A stretch of DNA of 64,000 nt from Streptomyces termitum (lineage in GTDB: Bacteria; Actinomycetota; Actinomycetes; Streptomycetales; Streptomycetaceae), in assembly GCF_014650175.1 (NCBI RefSeq), contig NZ_BMUL01000006.1, forward strand, positions 124,001-188,000. The letters are read 5' to 3'. A program made the translations under genes and the position numbers. The notes below the pieces were generated by a model. That model worked only from the letters and a program-made list of their open reading frames with translations. It did not search any database and was not told where the DNA came from. Below, in pieces: positions 36,816-45,276 of this stretch (position 1 is its first letter; each line of letters starts with the position of its first letter).

Positions 36816-38120
36816 GTGGTGACCGAAACCCCCGACGCTCCTGACATCGCCCCGTCCGCGAAGGCGCCCGCCCCGATCGCGCCGGACGCGCTGCCGGGGC
36901 TGCGTCGGCGGGTGCGGGCCGTCCTCGTCGCCACCCAGATCCTCGGCGGCCTCGGGATCGCGACCGGCGTCGCGCTCGCCGCCGTGCTGGCGACGGAGGT
37001 GGGCGGTACGGAGGCGCTGGCCGGGCTCGCCTCGACGGCGACGGTCGCCGGTCCGGCGCTGCTCGCGATGCCGCTGGCGGCGCTGATGGCGCGGCGGGGC
37101 CGGCGGGCGGGCCTGGTGCTCGCCTATCTGCTCGGCGCGGCCGGTGCCGTGGTCACGGTGATCGGCGCCCTGGCCGACAGCTTCCCGCTGCTGATGCTGG
37201 GCCTGGTGGGCTTCGGGGCGGGGTCCTCCGCCAATCTCACGGCCCGCTTCGCCGCCGCCGACCTGGCGGAGCCGGACCACCGGGCGCGGGCCATCTCGAC
37301 GGTGGTGTGGGCGACCACGATCGGCGCCGTCCTGGGGCCGAACATCGCGGCCCCGGCCGGGCGGAGCGTCTCGGGGTTCGGCATACCGGTGGCGGCCGGG
37401 CCGTTCGTGTGGGCCGCGCTGGTCTTCCTGGTCTCGGCGCTGGTGGTGTGGCTGCTGCTGCGGCCCGATCCGCTGCTGACGGCGCGGGCGCTGGCCGCCG
37501 CCGAGGGGTCCGGGGCGGCGGACCGGCCGGAGGGCCGGTCGCTGCGGGCCGGGCTCCGCGCGGTGCGGGAGTCGCCCGGGGCGCGGATCGCGCTGGTGAC
37601 GGTGGCCGCCACCCAGACCGTGATGGTGTCGATCATGTCGATGACCCCGGTGGCGCTCACCCACCACGGCGCGGACATCGAGCTGATCGGGCTGGTCATC
37701 AGCGTGCACATCGGCGGCATGTACGCCTTCTCGCCGGTCATGGGCTGGCTCGCGGACCGGCTCGGGCGGCTGGCGGTGATCGGCCTGGCGGTCGGCCTGC
37801 TGGGCCTGGCGGCGCTGCTCGCGGGGACCGCGGGGACCAGCGACGGGCAGATCGCGGCCGGGCTGTTCGTGCTGGGGCTCGGCTGGTCGGCGGGCCTGGT
37901 GGCGGGATCGGCGCTGCTGACGGACTCGGTGCCGCAGGAGGCGCGGGCGGCCGTACAGGGCCTGTCGGACACGGTGATGAACACGGTGGCCGGCCTCGGC
38001 GGTCTGGTGGCCGGGGTGGTCGTCTCCCAGGCGGGGTACGGGCCGCTCAACGCGCTCGCCGCCTGCCTGCTGCTGCCGATGGCCGCCCTGGCCCTGCGGG
38101 GCGCGCTCCGCAGGGCCTGA
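36816..38120 (+). CDS. MFS transporter
   Basis: A 434-residue major facilitator protein with about 12 membrane helices and a cytoplasmic Pro/Ala N-terminal arm of about 30 residues. The loop 2-3 motif is MARRGRRAGLVLAYL and a second MGWLADRLGRLAVI follows helix 8. The even distribution of small residues (GTGVALAAVLATE-type helices) fits a drug or metabolite exporter of the DHA type, but the substrate is not predictable. The GTG at 36816 (or 36819) has no ribosome site. A cupin gene converges on its 3' end after 17 bases. Confidence 0.85.
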   Translation: MVTETPDAPDIAPSAKAPAPIAPDALPGLRRRVRAVLVATQILGGLGIATGVALAAVLATEVGGTEALAGLASTATVAGPALLAMPLAALMARRGRRAGLVLAYLLGAAGAVVTVIGALADSFPLLMLGLVGFGAGSSANLTARFAAADLAEPDHRARAISTVVWATTIGAVLGPNIAAPAGRSVSGFGIPVAAGPFVWAALVFLVSALVVWLLLRPDPLLTARALAAAEGSGAADRPEGRSLRAGLRAVRESPGARIALVTVAATQTVMVSIMSMTPVALTHHGADIELIGLVISVHIGGMYAFSPVMGWLADRLGRLAVIGLAVGLLGLAALLAGTAGTSDGQIAAGLFVLGLGWSAGLVAGSALLTDSVPQEARAAVQGLSDTVMNTVAGLGGLVAGVVVSQAGYGPLNALAACLLLPMAALALRGALRRA

Positions 38121-38137
38121 CGGCCGGGGCCGCCGGG

Positions 38138-38497
38138 TCAGGGCAGGGTGATGTGGTACGCCTTGCGCAGCGTCTCGTGGACGGTCCAGGTGGTCCGGTC
38201 GCCCTCGCGCAGGACGCACGCGTCGCCCGGTCCGACCTCCAGCGTGGGGCCGCCCTCGACGGCGACGGTGGCCCGGCCGCTGACCACGACGAAGAGCTCG
38301 TTCGCCTCGGTGTCGGTCACGACGCCGGGGGTGATCTGCCAGATGCCGCGCAGCTGCTTGCCGTCGGCGGACTCCCACAGCACCCTGCCGGTCACCTCGG
38401 GGGTGCCGGAGACGATCTGGCCGGGGTCGAGCGGCTCGGCTTCGAGCTCGGCGTCGGGGATGTGGACGGCGAAGGAGGGCAGGTCGTGAGTGGTCAT
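38138..38497 (-). CDS. Cupin-domain protein
   Basis: A 119-residue single-domain cupin of the small (S)-ureidoglycine aminohydrolase-like, DUF861-type family. The beta-barrel motifs are WQITPGVVTDTEANELFVVV and PGDACVLREGDRTTWTVHET in part; the first motif has Glu but few His, so metal binding is uncertain. The C-terminal LRKAYHITLP is typical of the family. On the minus strand TACAGT lies 8 bases before the ATG at 38495-38497, suggesting a leaderless or near-leaderless message. Function is unknown. Confidence 0.8.
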   Translation of the reverse strand: MTTHDLPSFAVHIPDAELEAEPLDPGQIVSGTPEVTGRVLWESADGKQLRGIWQITPGVVTDTEANELFVVVSGRATVAVEGGPTLEVGPGDACVLREGDRTTWTVHETLRKAYHITLP

Positions 38498-38784
38498 GGC
38501 CGGTGACTGTAGCGGGGGCCGGCGGCGCCGCGAAGCACCGGGACCGCCGGAACGATTCCCTCCGTTCATGGCCCTGACCAGGCATGTCGTCCTCACGCCT
38601 GCGGGCGACGGATTCCGTACCGGCCGCTCCCCCGCTCCCCCGGCGGGCCCCGCCGGGATCGGCCCCGCCGGGGCGGGCGCCGGAGAACCGAATCCGTACC
38701 CCACTCGCACCCCCGTACGAAAGGGGTGTGGCGAGAGCTCGCCGCCGGTGTTTGCGGGGCGGGCGGCCGCGCCAGAAATGGACC

Positions 38785-39705
38785 ATGACCACGACCACAC
38801 TGGTGTCCGAAGAGGTACGGGAGGCGCTCCACGAGGGCCGGCCCGTCGTCGCCCTCGAATCGACGATCATCGCGCACGGCCTGCCGCGCCCCCGGAACCT
38901 GGCCGTGGGCGTGGAGCTGGAGGAGTCGGTACGGGCCCGGGGCGCCGTGCCCGCCACCGTCGCCGTGCTGGACGGGGTCGCCCGCGTCGGCCTCGACCGG
39001 GCCGCCCTGACCCGTATCGCGGAGGATCCCTCGGTGCGCAAGCTCGGCCACCGGGACCTGGCCCCGGCCCTCGCCACCGGCGCGACCGGGGCCACCACGG
39101 TCTCGGCGACGTCCCGGCTCGCCGACGCGGCCGGCATCCGGGTCTTCGCCACCGGCGGCCTCGGCGGGGTGCACCGGGAGTGGCGCGAGACCCAGGACGA
39201 ATCGGCCGACCTGCGACTGCTCGCCGAGGTCGGCATCACCGTGGTGTGCGCGGGGGTGAAGTCCATCCTCGACGTCCCGGCGACGCTCCAGCGGCTGGAG
39301 ACGCTGGGCGTGACGGTGGCGGGGTACGGCACCGCGACCTTCCCCGGCTTCTACCTCTCCTCGTCCGGGGAGCCGGTCGACTGGACCCTGCGCACCCCGG
39401 CGGAGGTCGCCGCGGTCATACGGGCCCGGGAGGCGCTCGGCCGCCCCTGGTCGGCGCTGGTGGTGGCCAACCCGGTCGCCCCGGAGGAGCAGTTGGACCC
39501 GGAGCTGCACGACCGGGTGCTCGCCCGGGGCCTGGCCGAGCTGCGGGAGAAGGGCGTCACGGGGCAGGCGGTGACGCCGTTCCTCCTGGAGTACCTGACG
39601 GTGCACACGGACGGCGCGTCGCTGGAGGCCAACCTGGCGGCGGTGCGGGGCAACGTCCGGCTGGCGGCGGAGATCGCGGAGGCGTACGCGGCGGGCGGGC
39701 GGTGA
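38785..39705 (+). CDS. psuG: Pseudouridine-5'-phosphate glycosidase
   Basis: A 306-residue enzyme that cleaves pseudouridine 5'-phosphate to uracil and ribose 5-phosphate. Diagnostic segments are VALESTIIAHGLPRP (with the catalytic Glu25), TGATGATTVSATSRLA, FATGGLGGVHRE and CAGVKSILDVPATL (with the Schiff-base Lys near residue 159), then GYGTATFPGFY. The ATG at 38785 gives the expected N-terminus; upstream in-frame codons have no family similarity. It is followed after 114 bases by the matching kinase, forming the pseudouridine breakdown pair. Confidence 0.95.
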   Translation: MTTTTLVSEEVREALHEGRPVVALESTIIAHGLPRPRNLAVGVELEESVRARGAVPATVAVLDGVARVGLDRAALTRIAEDPSVRKLGHRDLAPALATGATGATTVSATSRLADAAGIRVFATGGLGGVHREWRETQDESADLRLLAEVGITVVCAGVKSILDVPATLQRLETLGVTVAGYGTATFPGFYLSSSGEPVDWTLRTPAEVAAVIRAREALGRPWSALVVANPVAPEEQLDPELHDRVLARGLAELREKGVTGQAVTPFLLEYLTVHTDGASLEANLAAVRGNVRLAAEIAEAYAAGGR

Positions 39706-39819
39706 CGGGGTGACGACGGGGGTACGCGGGGCCCGGGGCGGCGGCGAGGACGGCGGGGAGGCCCGGGGGCGGACCCGTGGGAGGGGCGGCCGGGCACGGG
39801 CCGGCGGGAGGACGGTCCG

Positions 39820-40728
39820 GTGAGCCGGGACGGGGCGCTGCTGGTCGTCGGGGACGTGGTCACCGACGTGATCGCCCGGCACCGGACGCCGCTCGCTCCG
39901 GCGACGGACACCGCGGCCGCGATCCGCACCCTGCCCGGCGGGGCGGGGGCCAACGCGGCGTGCTGGGCGGCCCGGTCGGGCCATCCGGACGTGCGGCTGC
40001 TCGGCCGGGTCGGCACGGACGCGGCCGACTGGCACGAGCGGGCGCTGACCGGGGCGGGCGTCCGGCCGCTGCTGGTGCCGGACCCCCGGGCACCGACGGC
40101 CACCGTGATCGCCCTGGTGGACGCGGCGGCGGAGCGCACCTTCCTGACCGACGGCGGAGCGGTGCTGCGGCTCTGCCCCGCCGACTGGTCGGCCGGGCTG
40201 CTGGACGGCGTGGCGGCGCTGCACCTCTCCGGCTACCTGTTCTTCGCCGAGCCGAGCGGGGCGGCGGCCCGGCTCGCCCTGCGGGACGCGCGGGCGGCCG
40301 GGATACCGGTGAGCGTGGACCCGGCGTCGGCCGGTTTCCTGGCGGAGCTGGGCCCGGAGCGGTTCCTCGCCGCCGTCGAGGGCGCCTCGGTGCTCCTGCC
40401 CAACGCCGACGAGGCCCGCGAGCTGACCGGCGCGCCGGACCCGGAGGCGGCGGCCCGGGAGCTGAGCCGGCGCGTGCCGCTGGTCGTGGTGACGCTGGGC
40501 GCGGCGGGCGCGCTGGTCGCCGAGGACGGCGCGGTCACGGCCCGGGTGGCGGCCGTGCCCGTGGCGCCGGAGCGGCGGGTGGACTCGACGGGCGCGGGCG
40601 ACGCGTTCACCGGCGGGTTCCTCGCGGCACGGCGGGCGGGCGCGGATCCGGTGGCGGCGGCCCGGGCCGGATGCGCGGCGGGCGCGCGGGCGGTGACGGT
40701 GGTCGGGGGCCGCCCGCCGTCAGTCTGA
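39820..40728 (+). CDS. psuK: PfkB-family sugar/nucleoside kinase, probable pseudouridine kinase
   Basis: A 302-residue ribokinase-like enzyme. The N-terminal PfkB signature region is LPGGAGANAACWAARSG and the C-terminal signature is DSTGAGDAFTGGF with the catalytic Asp. The anion hole and Mg2+-binding NADEARELTG-type element are also seen. Placed directly after psuG, it most likely phosphorylates pseudouridine to supply that enzyme, though the family is broad. The GTG at 39820 has GGAGGAC 6 bases upstream. Its last 9 bases overlap the 3' end of a convergent uridine-kinase-like gene. Confidence 0.85.
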   Translation: MSRDGALLVVGDVVTDVIARHRTPLAPATDTAAAIRTLPGGAGANAACWAARSGHPDVRLLGRVGTDAADWHERALTGAGVRPLLVPDPRAPTATVIALVDAAAERTFLTDGGAVLRLCPADWSAGLLDGVAALHLSGYLFFAEPSGAAARLALRDARAAGIPVSVDPASAGFLAELGPERFLAAVEGASVLLPNADEARELTGAPDPEAAARELSRRVPLVVVTLGAAGALVAEDGAVTARVAAVPVAPERRVDSTGAGDAFTGGFLAARRAGADPVAAARAGCAAGARAVTVVGGRPPSV

Positions 40729-41364
40729 GCCGAGCGCGCCGAGCCCGGTCCAGGCGGGGTGCCGGGGGTCGTCGGCGCGGACCACGACGTCGGCGGCACC
40801 GGCCGGGTCGGCCTCGGTCTCGTACCGGGCGAAGGCGGGCAGCGTCCACTCCTCCCCGCGGCGGGCGAGGGCGGCGGGCGAGAGCCGCAGGTGGACGGTG
40901 AGGTCGAAGGGGAACCAGTGGCCGAGGAGGAAGGGGCCGTGGAGCAGCAGGACCCCGCCGGGCGGCAGCGTGACGTAGGGGCTGCGGGTGGCCCGGTCCT
41001 TCACCGGGTCCCACAGGTCCGGCAGCACCCGCCCGGTGCCGCCGGGCTCCAGCGGGGTGAACACCTCGCGCCAGAGGGCGCCGGTGTCGGTCCAGCCCGC
41101 GTAGTAGGAGTCGGGGTCCCGCCGGCCGTGCTCGTACCGCAGCGACGCGGGCCGCAGGAAGCCCGCCGTGTCGACGACGTGCGCGGCCCGGCCCCGGTCG
41201 CGGAGCTGCTCGGCGAGCAGCCCGGCCAGTTCGCCGCCGCCCGCGGCGGGCGCGCCGTCGAGGGCCACCTTCAGCCGGTCGCCGCCGTCCCCGGGCGCGA
41301 GCCCGTCCAGGTGCCGCGCCAGCCGCCCGGCCATCCGGCCCCAGGTGATCGCCTCGTATCGCAT
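40720..41364 (-). CDS. Uridine-kinase-like protein with degenerate P-loop
   Basis: A 214-residue protein of the uridine kinase/phosphoribulokinase-like group found widely in Streptomyces. The expected Walker A is replaced by DGAPAAGGGELAG, which lacks the GK(S/T) core. The remaining pattern (VVDTAGFLRPASLRYEHG, PDSYYAGWTD, VLLLHGPFLLGHWFPFDLTV) follows the kinase fold. It may be inactive, use a different nucleotide site, or bind nucleosides. The ATG at 41362-41364 (MRYEAITW) is chosen; MGGM three codons earlier is possible. It converges on psuK with a 9-bp overlap, keeping three pyrimidine-related genes together. Confidence 0.72.
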   Translation of the reverse strand: MRYEAITWGRMAGRLARHLDGLAPGDGGDRLKVALDGAPAAGGGELAGLLAEQLRDRGRAAHVVDTAGFLRPASLRYEHGRRDPDSYYAGWTDTGALWREVFTPLEPGGTGRVLPDLWDPVKDRATRSPYVTLPPGGVLLLHGPFLLGHWFPFDLTVHLRLSPAALARRGEEWTLPAFARYETEADPAGAADVVVRADDPRHPAWTGLGALGSD

Positions 41365-41850
41365 CCCGCCCATTCTGCCCGCCCCCCTTCCCTCCCGATA
41401 CGGACATTTCCCAACGGACCGGAAAACGCCCAGCGAGATGGCTCTCACCCTCCTCACAGAAGAGCCATAGATATGTTTAACTGCCGTGGCTCGGCCGCTG
41501 CCGAACTACTGTCCGCTTCACCCGAACCAGAGGGATTCAGTGACGTTCCAGCTCGCTTCTCCTGGGGCGATACCGCTCCGGCGGGCGGAAACTCACGGCG
41601 GTTCCCCCCTGCCCCGGGCCGGACAGTTCTTCGACTCGGCCCTTCGGCGCCCGGCCGGCACCGCCGTCCGCCGCCACCCGTAAACCGCACGAGTCCCGCG
41701 GCCGGCGCACCGGACCGCGCGATCGGGCTGCTCTGGTCCCGCCCGCAGGACCTCCGGATCCGACACGGTTCCGGCTCGCCGCGGGCGCCCCCCTTCCGAG
41801 GGCAGTCCTTTCTACCGCCTCTGGACCAGGGGCATGGGAGGTTGGCAACC
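41365..41850. other. 486-bp gap upstream of the acyltransferase gene
   Basis: No convincing gene. It holds an 8-bp inverted repeat ATGGCTCT...AGAGCCAT (41438-41445, 41461-41468) and an AT-rich patch (41466-41482) unusual for this genome. A long leader with regulatory sites for the acyltransferase is plausible. Confidence 0.4.
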
Positions 41851-43134
41851 ATGGCCGGATCCGGCCGGGGGAACAGACTGTACGTACTGGACGGCCTGCG
41901 CCTGTTCGCCGCCCTGATCGTGGTCTTCTACCACTACGTCGCCCTCGCGAAGCCATGGGGCCACTCCACCGCGACCATCTTCCCGACCGCGCACAAGTTC
42001 GCGCAGTTCGGATGGCTCGGCGTCGAGATCTTCTTCCTCATCAGCGGATTCGTCATCTGCATGAGCGTGTGGGGGCGGACCGTCGGCGACTTCGCGGTCT
42101 CCCGTCTGTCCCGCCTCTTCCCCGCCTACTGGGTGGGGATCCTGCTCACCGCCCTCGTGGTGAAGACCTGGCCGGTCATCAGCTCCCTCGACGGCTGGAG
42201 CTCGGTCATCACCAACCTGACCATGCTCCAGGGCGGCAACAACACCCCGCCGGTCGACCAGGTCTACTGGACGCTCTTCGTGGAGCTGAAGTTCTACCTG
42301 TTGATGGCCGTCGTCGTGTTCTTCGGCGTGACCTACCGCAACTGCCTGATCTTCTGCGGGGTGTGGACGGCCTTCGCCGCCCTCGGCCCCGTCCTGAACA
42401 CACCGCTGATCACGCAGATGGCGATGCCTGTCTACGCCCCGTTCTTCATCGCCGGCATCGCCTTCTACCTGATGCGCCGCTTCCGGCCCAACGCGGTGCT
42501 CTGGACGATCGTCGTCTTCCAGTTGCTGCTCTCGCAGCGGTACGTCGAGTACCGCATGGCCGTCAGCCTCGGCAAGGAAGCCGCCGAGGCCCTGCCCACC
42601 TGGCCGGTCCGTCTGGTCATCCTGCTCGGCTTCGCCGCTGTCGCGGCCATCGCCCTCGGGGTCTTCGACCGCATCCAGTGGAAGTGGCTCACCCACGCGG
42701 GGGCGCTCACCTACCCCCTCTACCTGATCCACATGTACATCGGCATGACGCTCATCCACAAGCTCCGCGACCGGGTGCCCGCCCCGCTCCTCGTGGTCTC
42801 GGTGACGGCGCTGATGATGCTCGCGGCCTGGCTCATCCACCGCTTCGTGGAACGCCCCGCGGGCAAGTGGATCCAGAAGGCGCTCAAGCGCGGGATCCAG
42901 GACGTCCGCGAGGGGACCCCCCTGCCCGCCGCCCGCCGCCCCGCGCCCTCGGCCGCCCCCGCACGGGGGTCCGCCGCCGCCCCGGAGCGCGTGCCCGCCC
43001 CCGCCGCCGCTCCCCCGCAGGCGACGGCCCCGGCGGAGCGGGACCCCGACACCCTCGCCTTCTTCCCCTCGTTCGACAGCCCGCGACCGCCCCTCGGCTC
43101 CTCCTCGGAGACCGGCAGCCGCACCCCGTCCTGA
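41851..43134 (+). CDS. Acyltransferase-3 family integral membrane O-acyltransferase
   Basis: A 427-residue OafA/NolL-like membrane enzyme with about ten helices, which transfers acyl groups from cytoplasmic acyl-CoA to sugars or secondary metabolites. The conserved start YVLDGLRLFAALIVVFYHYV carries the His of helix 1, GVEIFFLISGFVICMS follows, and RLSRLFPAYW is the Arg-rich loop. LTYPLYLIHMYIG is the last conserved block. A Pro/Ala-rich tail of about 65 residues is cytoplasmic or disordered and carries no SGNH domain. The ATG at 41851 lies 9 bases after GGGAGG. It is monocistronic. Confidence 0.93.
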   Translation: MAGSGRGNRLYVLDGLRLFAALIVVFYHYVALAKPWGHSTATIFPTAHKFAQFGWLGVEIFFLISGFVICMSVWGRTVGDFAVSRLSRLFPAYWVGILLTALVVKTWPVISSLDGWSSVITNLTMLQGGNNTPPVDQVYWTLFVELKFYLLMAVVVFFGVTYRNCLIFCGVWTAFAALGPVLNTPLITQMAMPVYAPFFIAGIAFYLMRRFRPNAVLWTIVVFQLLLSQRYVEYRMAVSLGKEAAEALPTWPVRLVILLGFAAVAAIALGVFDRIQWKWLTHAGALTYPLYLIHMYIGMTLIHKLRDRVPAPLLVVSVTALMMLAAWLIHRFVERPAGKWIQKALKRGIQDVREGTPLPAARRPAPSAAPARGSAAAPERVPAPAAAPPQATAPAERDPDTLAFFPSFDSPRPPLGSSSETGSRTPS

Positions 43135-43160
43135 CCCGTCCCACCGGTCCGATGGATCCC

Positions 43161-43191
43161 CGAGGCCCCCGCCCTTCCGGCGGGGGCCTCG
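43161..43191 (+). terminator. Terminator of the acyltransferase gene
   Basis: CGAGGCCCCCGCC (43161-43173) and GGCGGGGGCCTCG (43179-43191) form a perfect 13-bp stem with loop CTTCC, 27 bases past the stop. Confidence 0.88.
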
Positions 43192-43265
43192 CCACGTCCG
43201 GGCCGGACCCTCCGGGGGCGCGGGCTTGACCCTGCCGCTGGCGTCACGGTTCCATCCTCGTCCCC

Positions 43266-44027
43266 ATGGAGACCACCACCACCTCGTCCGGCCGGGTCGT
43301 CGTCGTCACGGGCGGGGGCACCGGCATCGGCCGGGCCGCCGTGCGGGCCTTCGCCCGGCAGGGCGCGACCGTCGTCGCGGTCGGCCGCCGCCCGGAGCCG
43401 CTGCGGGAGACCGCGGCCGGGGCGCCCGGCGCCGTCCACCCGTACCCCGCCGACCTCACCGCCGACGGCGTGCCCGAGCGGCTCGTACGGGACGTGCTCG
43501 CCGCCCACGGCCGCCTCGACGTCCTCGTCAACAACGCGGGCGTCGCCGTCGGCGGCCCGCTCGGCACCCTCGGCCGGGAGGTGATCGGCCGGCTCCTGGA
43601 GACGAACCTGGTCGCCCCGGTCCTCCTCACCCAGGCCGCCGCGCCCGCCCTCCGCGCCTCCCGGGGCACCGTCGTGAACGTGACGACGGCCGTCGGACAG
43701 CGCGGCTGGCCGGCCAACTCCGTCTATCCGGCGACCAAGAGCGCGCTGGAGACCCTCACCCGCTGCTGGGCGCTCGAACTGGCCCCCGACGGCGTCCGGG
43801 TGGTCGCGGTCGCCCCCGGCGCGATCGAGACCCCGATCGCCGACCACACGGGGCTGTCGCCCGAGCGGCGGGAGGCGATCCGGGCCTGGCAGCTGGCGCA
43901 CACGCCGCTCGGCCGGATCGGGCGGCCGGAGGAGGTCGCCTGGGCGATCACCGCGCTGGCCGCGCCGGACGCGGCCTTCCTCACCGGGACGGTACTGCCC
44001 GTGGACGGGGGCGCGCTGGTCACCTGA
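43266..44027 (+). CDS. Short-chain dehydrogenase/reductase
   Basis: A 253-residue classical SDR of the FabG-like type. The cofactor motif is TGGGTGIG (residues 15-22), LVNNAG follows, and the active site has YPATK. The residue 13 before the catalytic Tyr, normally Ser, is Thr (NVTTAVG), a conservative but uncommon change. PGAIETPI and the C-terminal FLTGTVLPVDGG are standard. Arg38-Arg39 after the second strand (VGRRPEP) favour NADP(H). A MerR regulator follows after 42 bases on the same strand, probably controlling it. Confidence 0.9.
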   Translation: METTTTSSGRVVVVTGGGTGIGRAAVRAFARQGATVVAVGRRPEPLRETAAGAPGAVHPYPADLTADGVPERLVRDVLAAHGRLDVLVNNAGVAVGGPLGTLGREVIGRLLETNLVAPVLLTQAAAPALRASRGTVVNVTTAVGQRGWPANSVYPATKSALETLTRCWALELAPDGVRVVAVAPGAIETPIADHTGLSPERREAIRAWQLAHTPLGRIGRPEEVAWAITALAAPDAAFLTGTVLPVDGGALVT

Positions 44028-44069
44028 GGCGGGCCGGGTGATAGGAGTGGTCCGGAGGGGGTGGCGCGG

Positions 44070-44447
44070 GTGCGGATCGGTGAACTGGCCGACAGGACGG
44101 GCGCGTCGGTACGGGCGCTGCGCCACTACGAGCGGGCCGGGCTCCTCTCCTCGGCCCGCGCGGCCAACGGCTACCGGGTGTTCGAGGAGGGCGCGACGGT
44201 CCGTGTCGCCAACATCCGCTACCTGCTCGCGGCCGGGCTCACGCTGGAGGACGTGGCCGCCTTCCGGTCCTGTCTGGACGGGGACCTGCCCTCGGTGCCG
44301 CCCTCCGCCCGGGGCCTGGAGATCGCCCGCGAGCGGCTGGCCGTGCTGGACGCGCGGATCGCCGCGCAGACGGCGGCCCGGGACCGGCTCGCTGCGGCCC
44401 TCGCCGCGCGCTCCGGCCCGGAAGCCGCCCCTCAGCCCACCGGCTGA
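44070..44447 (+). CDS. MerR-family transcriptional regulator
   Basis: A 125-residue regulator. The winged helix-turn-helix reads MRIGELADRTGASVRALRHY with the recognition helix and wing (ERAGLLSSARAANGYRVF). The dimerisation coiled coil is residues about 80-118. There are no metal-binding cysteines beyond Cys64, so it is of the drug/redox/short effector type. The GTG at 44070 is preferred to the GTG at 44061 because GGAGGGG would otherwise touch the start codon. It follows the SDR gene and its last 16 bases overlap the end of the convergent HxlR gene. Confidence 0.88.
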   Translation: MRIGELADRTGASVRALRHYERAGLLSSARAANGYRVFEEGATVRVANIRYLLAAGLTLEDVAAFRSCLDGDLPSVPPSARGLEIARERLAVLDARIAAQTAARDRLAAALAARSGPEAAPQPTG

Positions 44448-45202
44448 ACGGCACCGCCCGCCCGCCGCGCACCACCCGCATCGTCCGCCCCGCCCGCCCC
44501 ACCCATGCCTTCCGCCCCACCCGTGCCGTCCGCCCCACCCGCTCCGTCCGCCCCGGCCGTCCGCTCGACGACCGCGCGGCCAGAGGCGGTCGCCTCGGCG
44601 AGGGTCAGCGTGCCCTCGGCCAGGGCGCGGCAGGTGGCGGCGTCGGTCCGGAGCCGGACGTCGGGTCCCGGACCGCCGTACACCCCGTCCCCGTACCCCT
44701 CGTCCCCCCCGGTGCCCTCCCCGCCGCCGGGCAGCCTGAGGTGGAACTCGCCCTCGGCCAGGCTCACCTGGACGACGCCGGGGCCGAGCGGGGCGAGCGC
44801 GCCGAGGAGCGGGACGGCGTACCAGTGGGCGCGGACGGCGTCGGTGGGGCGGGGCTCGCCGAGTTCGGGCGCGCCCCAGGCGGCGAGGGCGCGCAGCACC
44901 GGGAGCAGCGTGCGGCCGCGCGGGGTGAGTTCGTAGACGTACGCCGAGGCGGGGGGCGCGAGGCGGCGGCGTTCGACCAGGCCGGTGGCCTCCATGTCCT
45001 TGAGGCGGCCGGCGAGCATGTCGGTGCTGACGCCGGGGAGGTCGGCGTGCAGGTCGGTGTAGCGGCGCGGTCCGGCGAGGAGTTCGCGGACGACGAGCAG
45101 GGTCCACCGGTCGCCGACGAGGTCGAGGGCGCGCGCGGCGGCGCAGTGCTGGTCGTAGCTGCGGCGGCGGGGCTGGCGTGACATGCGAGGCAGTCTAGAC
45201 AT
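44432..45202 (-). CDS. HxlR-family regulator with SCP2-like C-terminal domain
   Basis: A 256-residue fusion. Residues about 8-105 are an HxlR winged-helix domain (AAARALDLVGDRWTLLVVRE, with GPRRYTDLHADLPGVSTDML). Residues about 120-215 resemble the SCP2 sterol-carrier fold (GVVQVSLAEGEFHLRLPGG, DAATCRALAEGTLTLAEA), which could bind a lipid effector. A Gly/Ala/Asp tail of repeating GADGAGG-like units ends the protein. The ATG at 45200-45202 is chosen for GGAAAG 9 bases upstream. It is divergent from the aminotransferase gene, with CCAAG/CTTGG repeats between them. Confidence 0.83.
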   Translation of the reverse strand: MSRLPRMSRQPRRRSYDQHCAAARALDLVGDRWTLLVVRELLAGPRRYTDLHADLPGVSTDMLAGRLKDMEATGLVERRRLAPPASAYVYELTPRGRTLLPVLRALAAWGAPELGEPRPTDAVRAHWYAVPLLGALAPLGPGVVQVSLAEGEFHLRLPGGGEGTGGDEGYGDGVYGGPGPDVRLRTDAATCRALAEGTLTLAEATASGRAVVERTAGADGAGGADGTGGAEGMGGAGGADDAGGARRAGGAVQPVG

Positions 45203-45215
45203 GTTGTTGGACTTT

Positions 45216-45241
45216 CCAAGCTCGAACTTGGTAAAACCAAG
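45216..45241. promoter_or_regulatory. Candidate operator: three CCAAG/CTTGG half-sites
   Basis: CCAAG (45216), CTTGG (45227) and CCAAG (45237) alternate with spacers of 6 and 5 bases, giving two overlapping inverted repeats in the 74-bp divergent gap. They are probably the binding site of the HxlR regulator. Confidence 0.55.
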
Positions 45242-45276
45242 CAACACACGTTCCGGGGTACTTGGGGAGGTCGGAC

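Noticed and set aside
41454-41852. Minus-strand frame of 132 codons and plus-strand frame of 65 codons upstream of the acyltransferase
   Set aside because: No ribosome sites, no domain pattern and biased composition; treated as non-coding leader.
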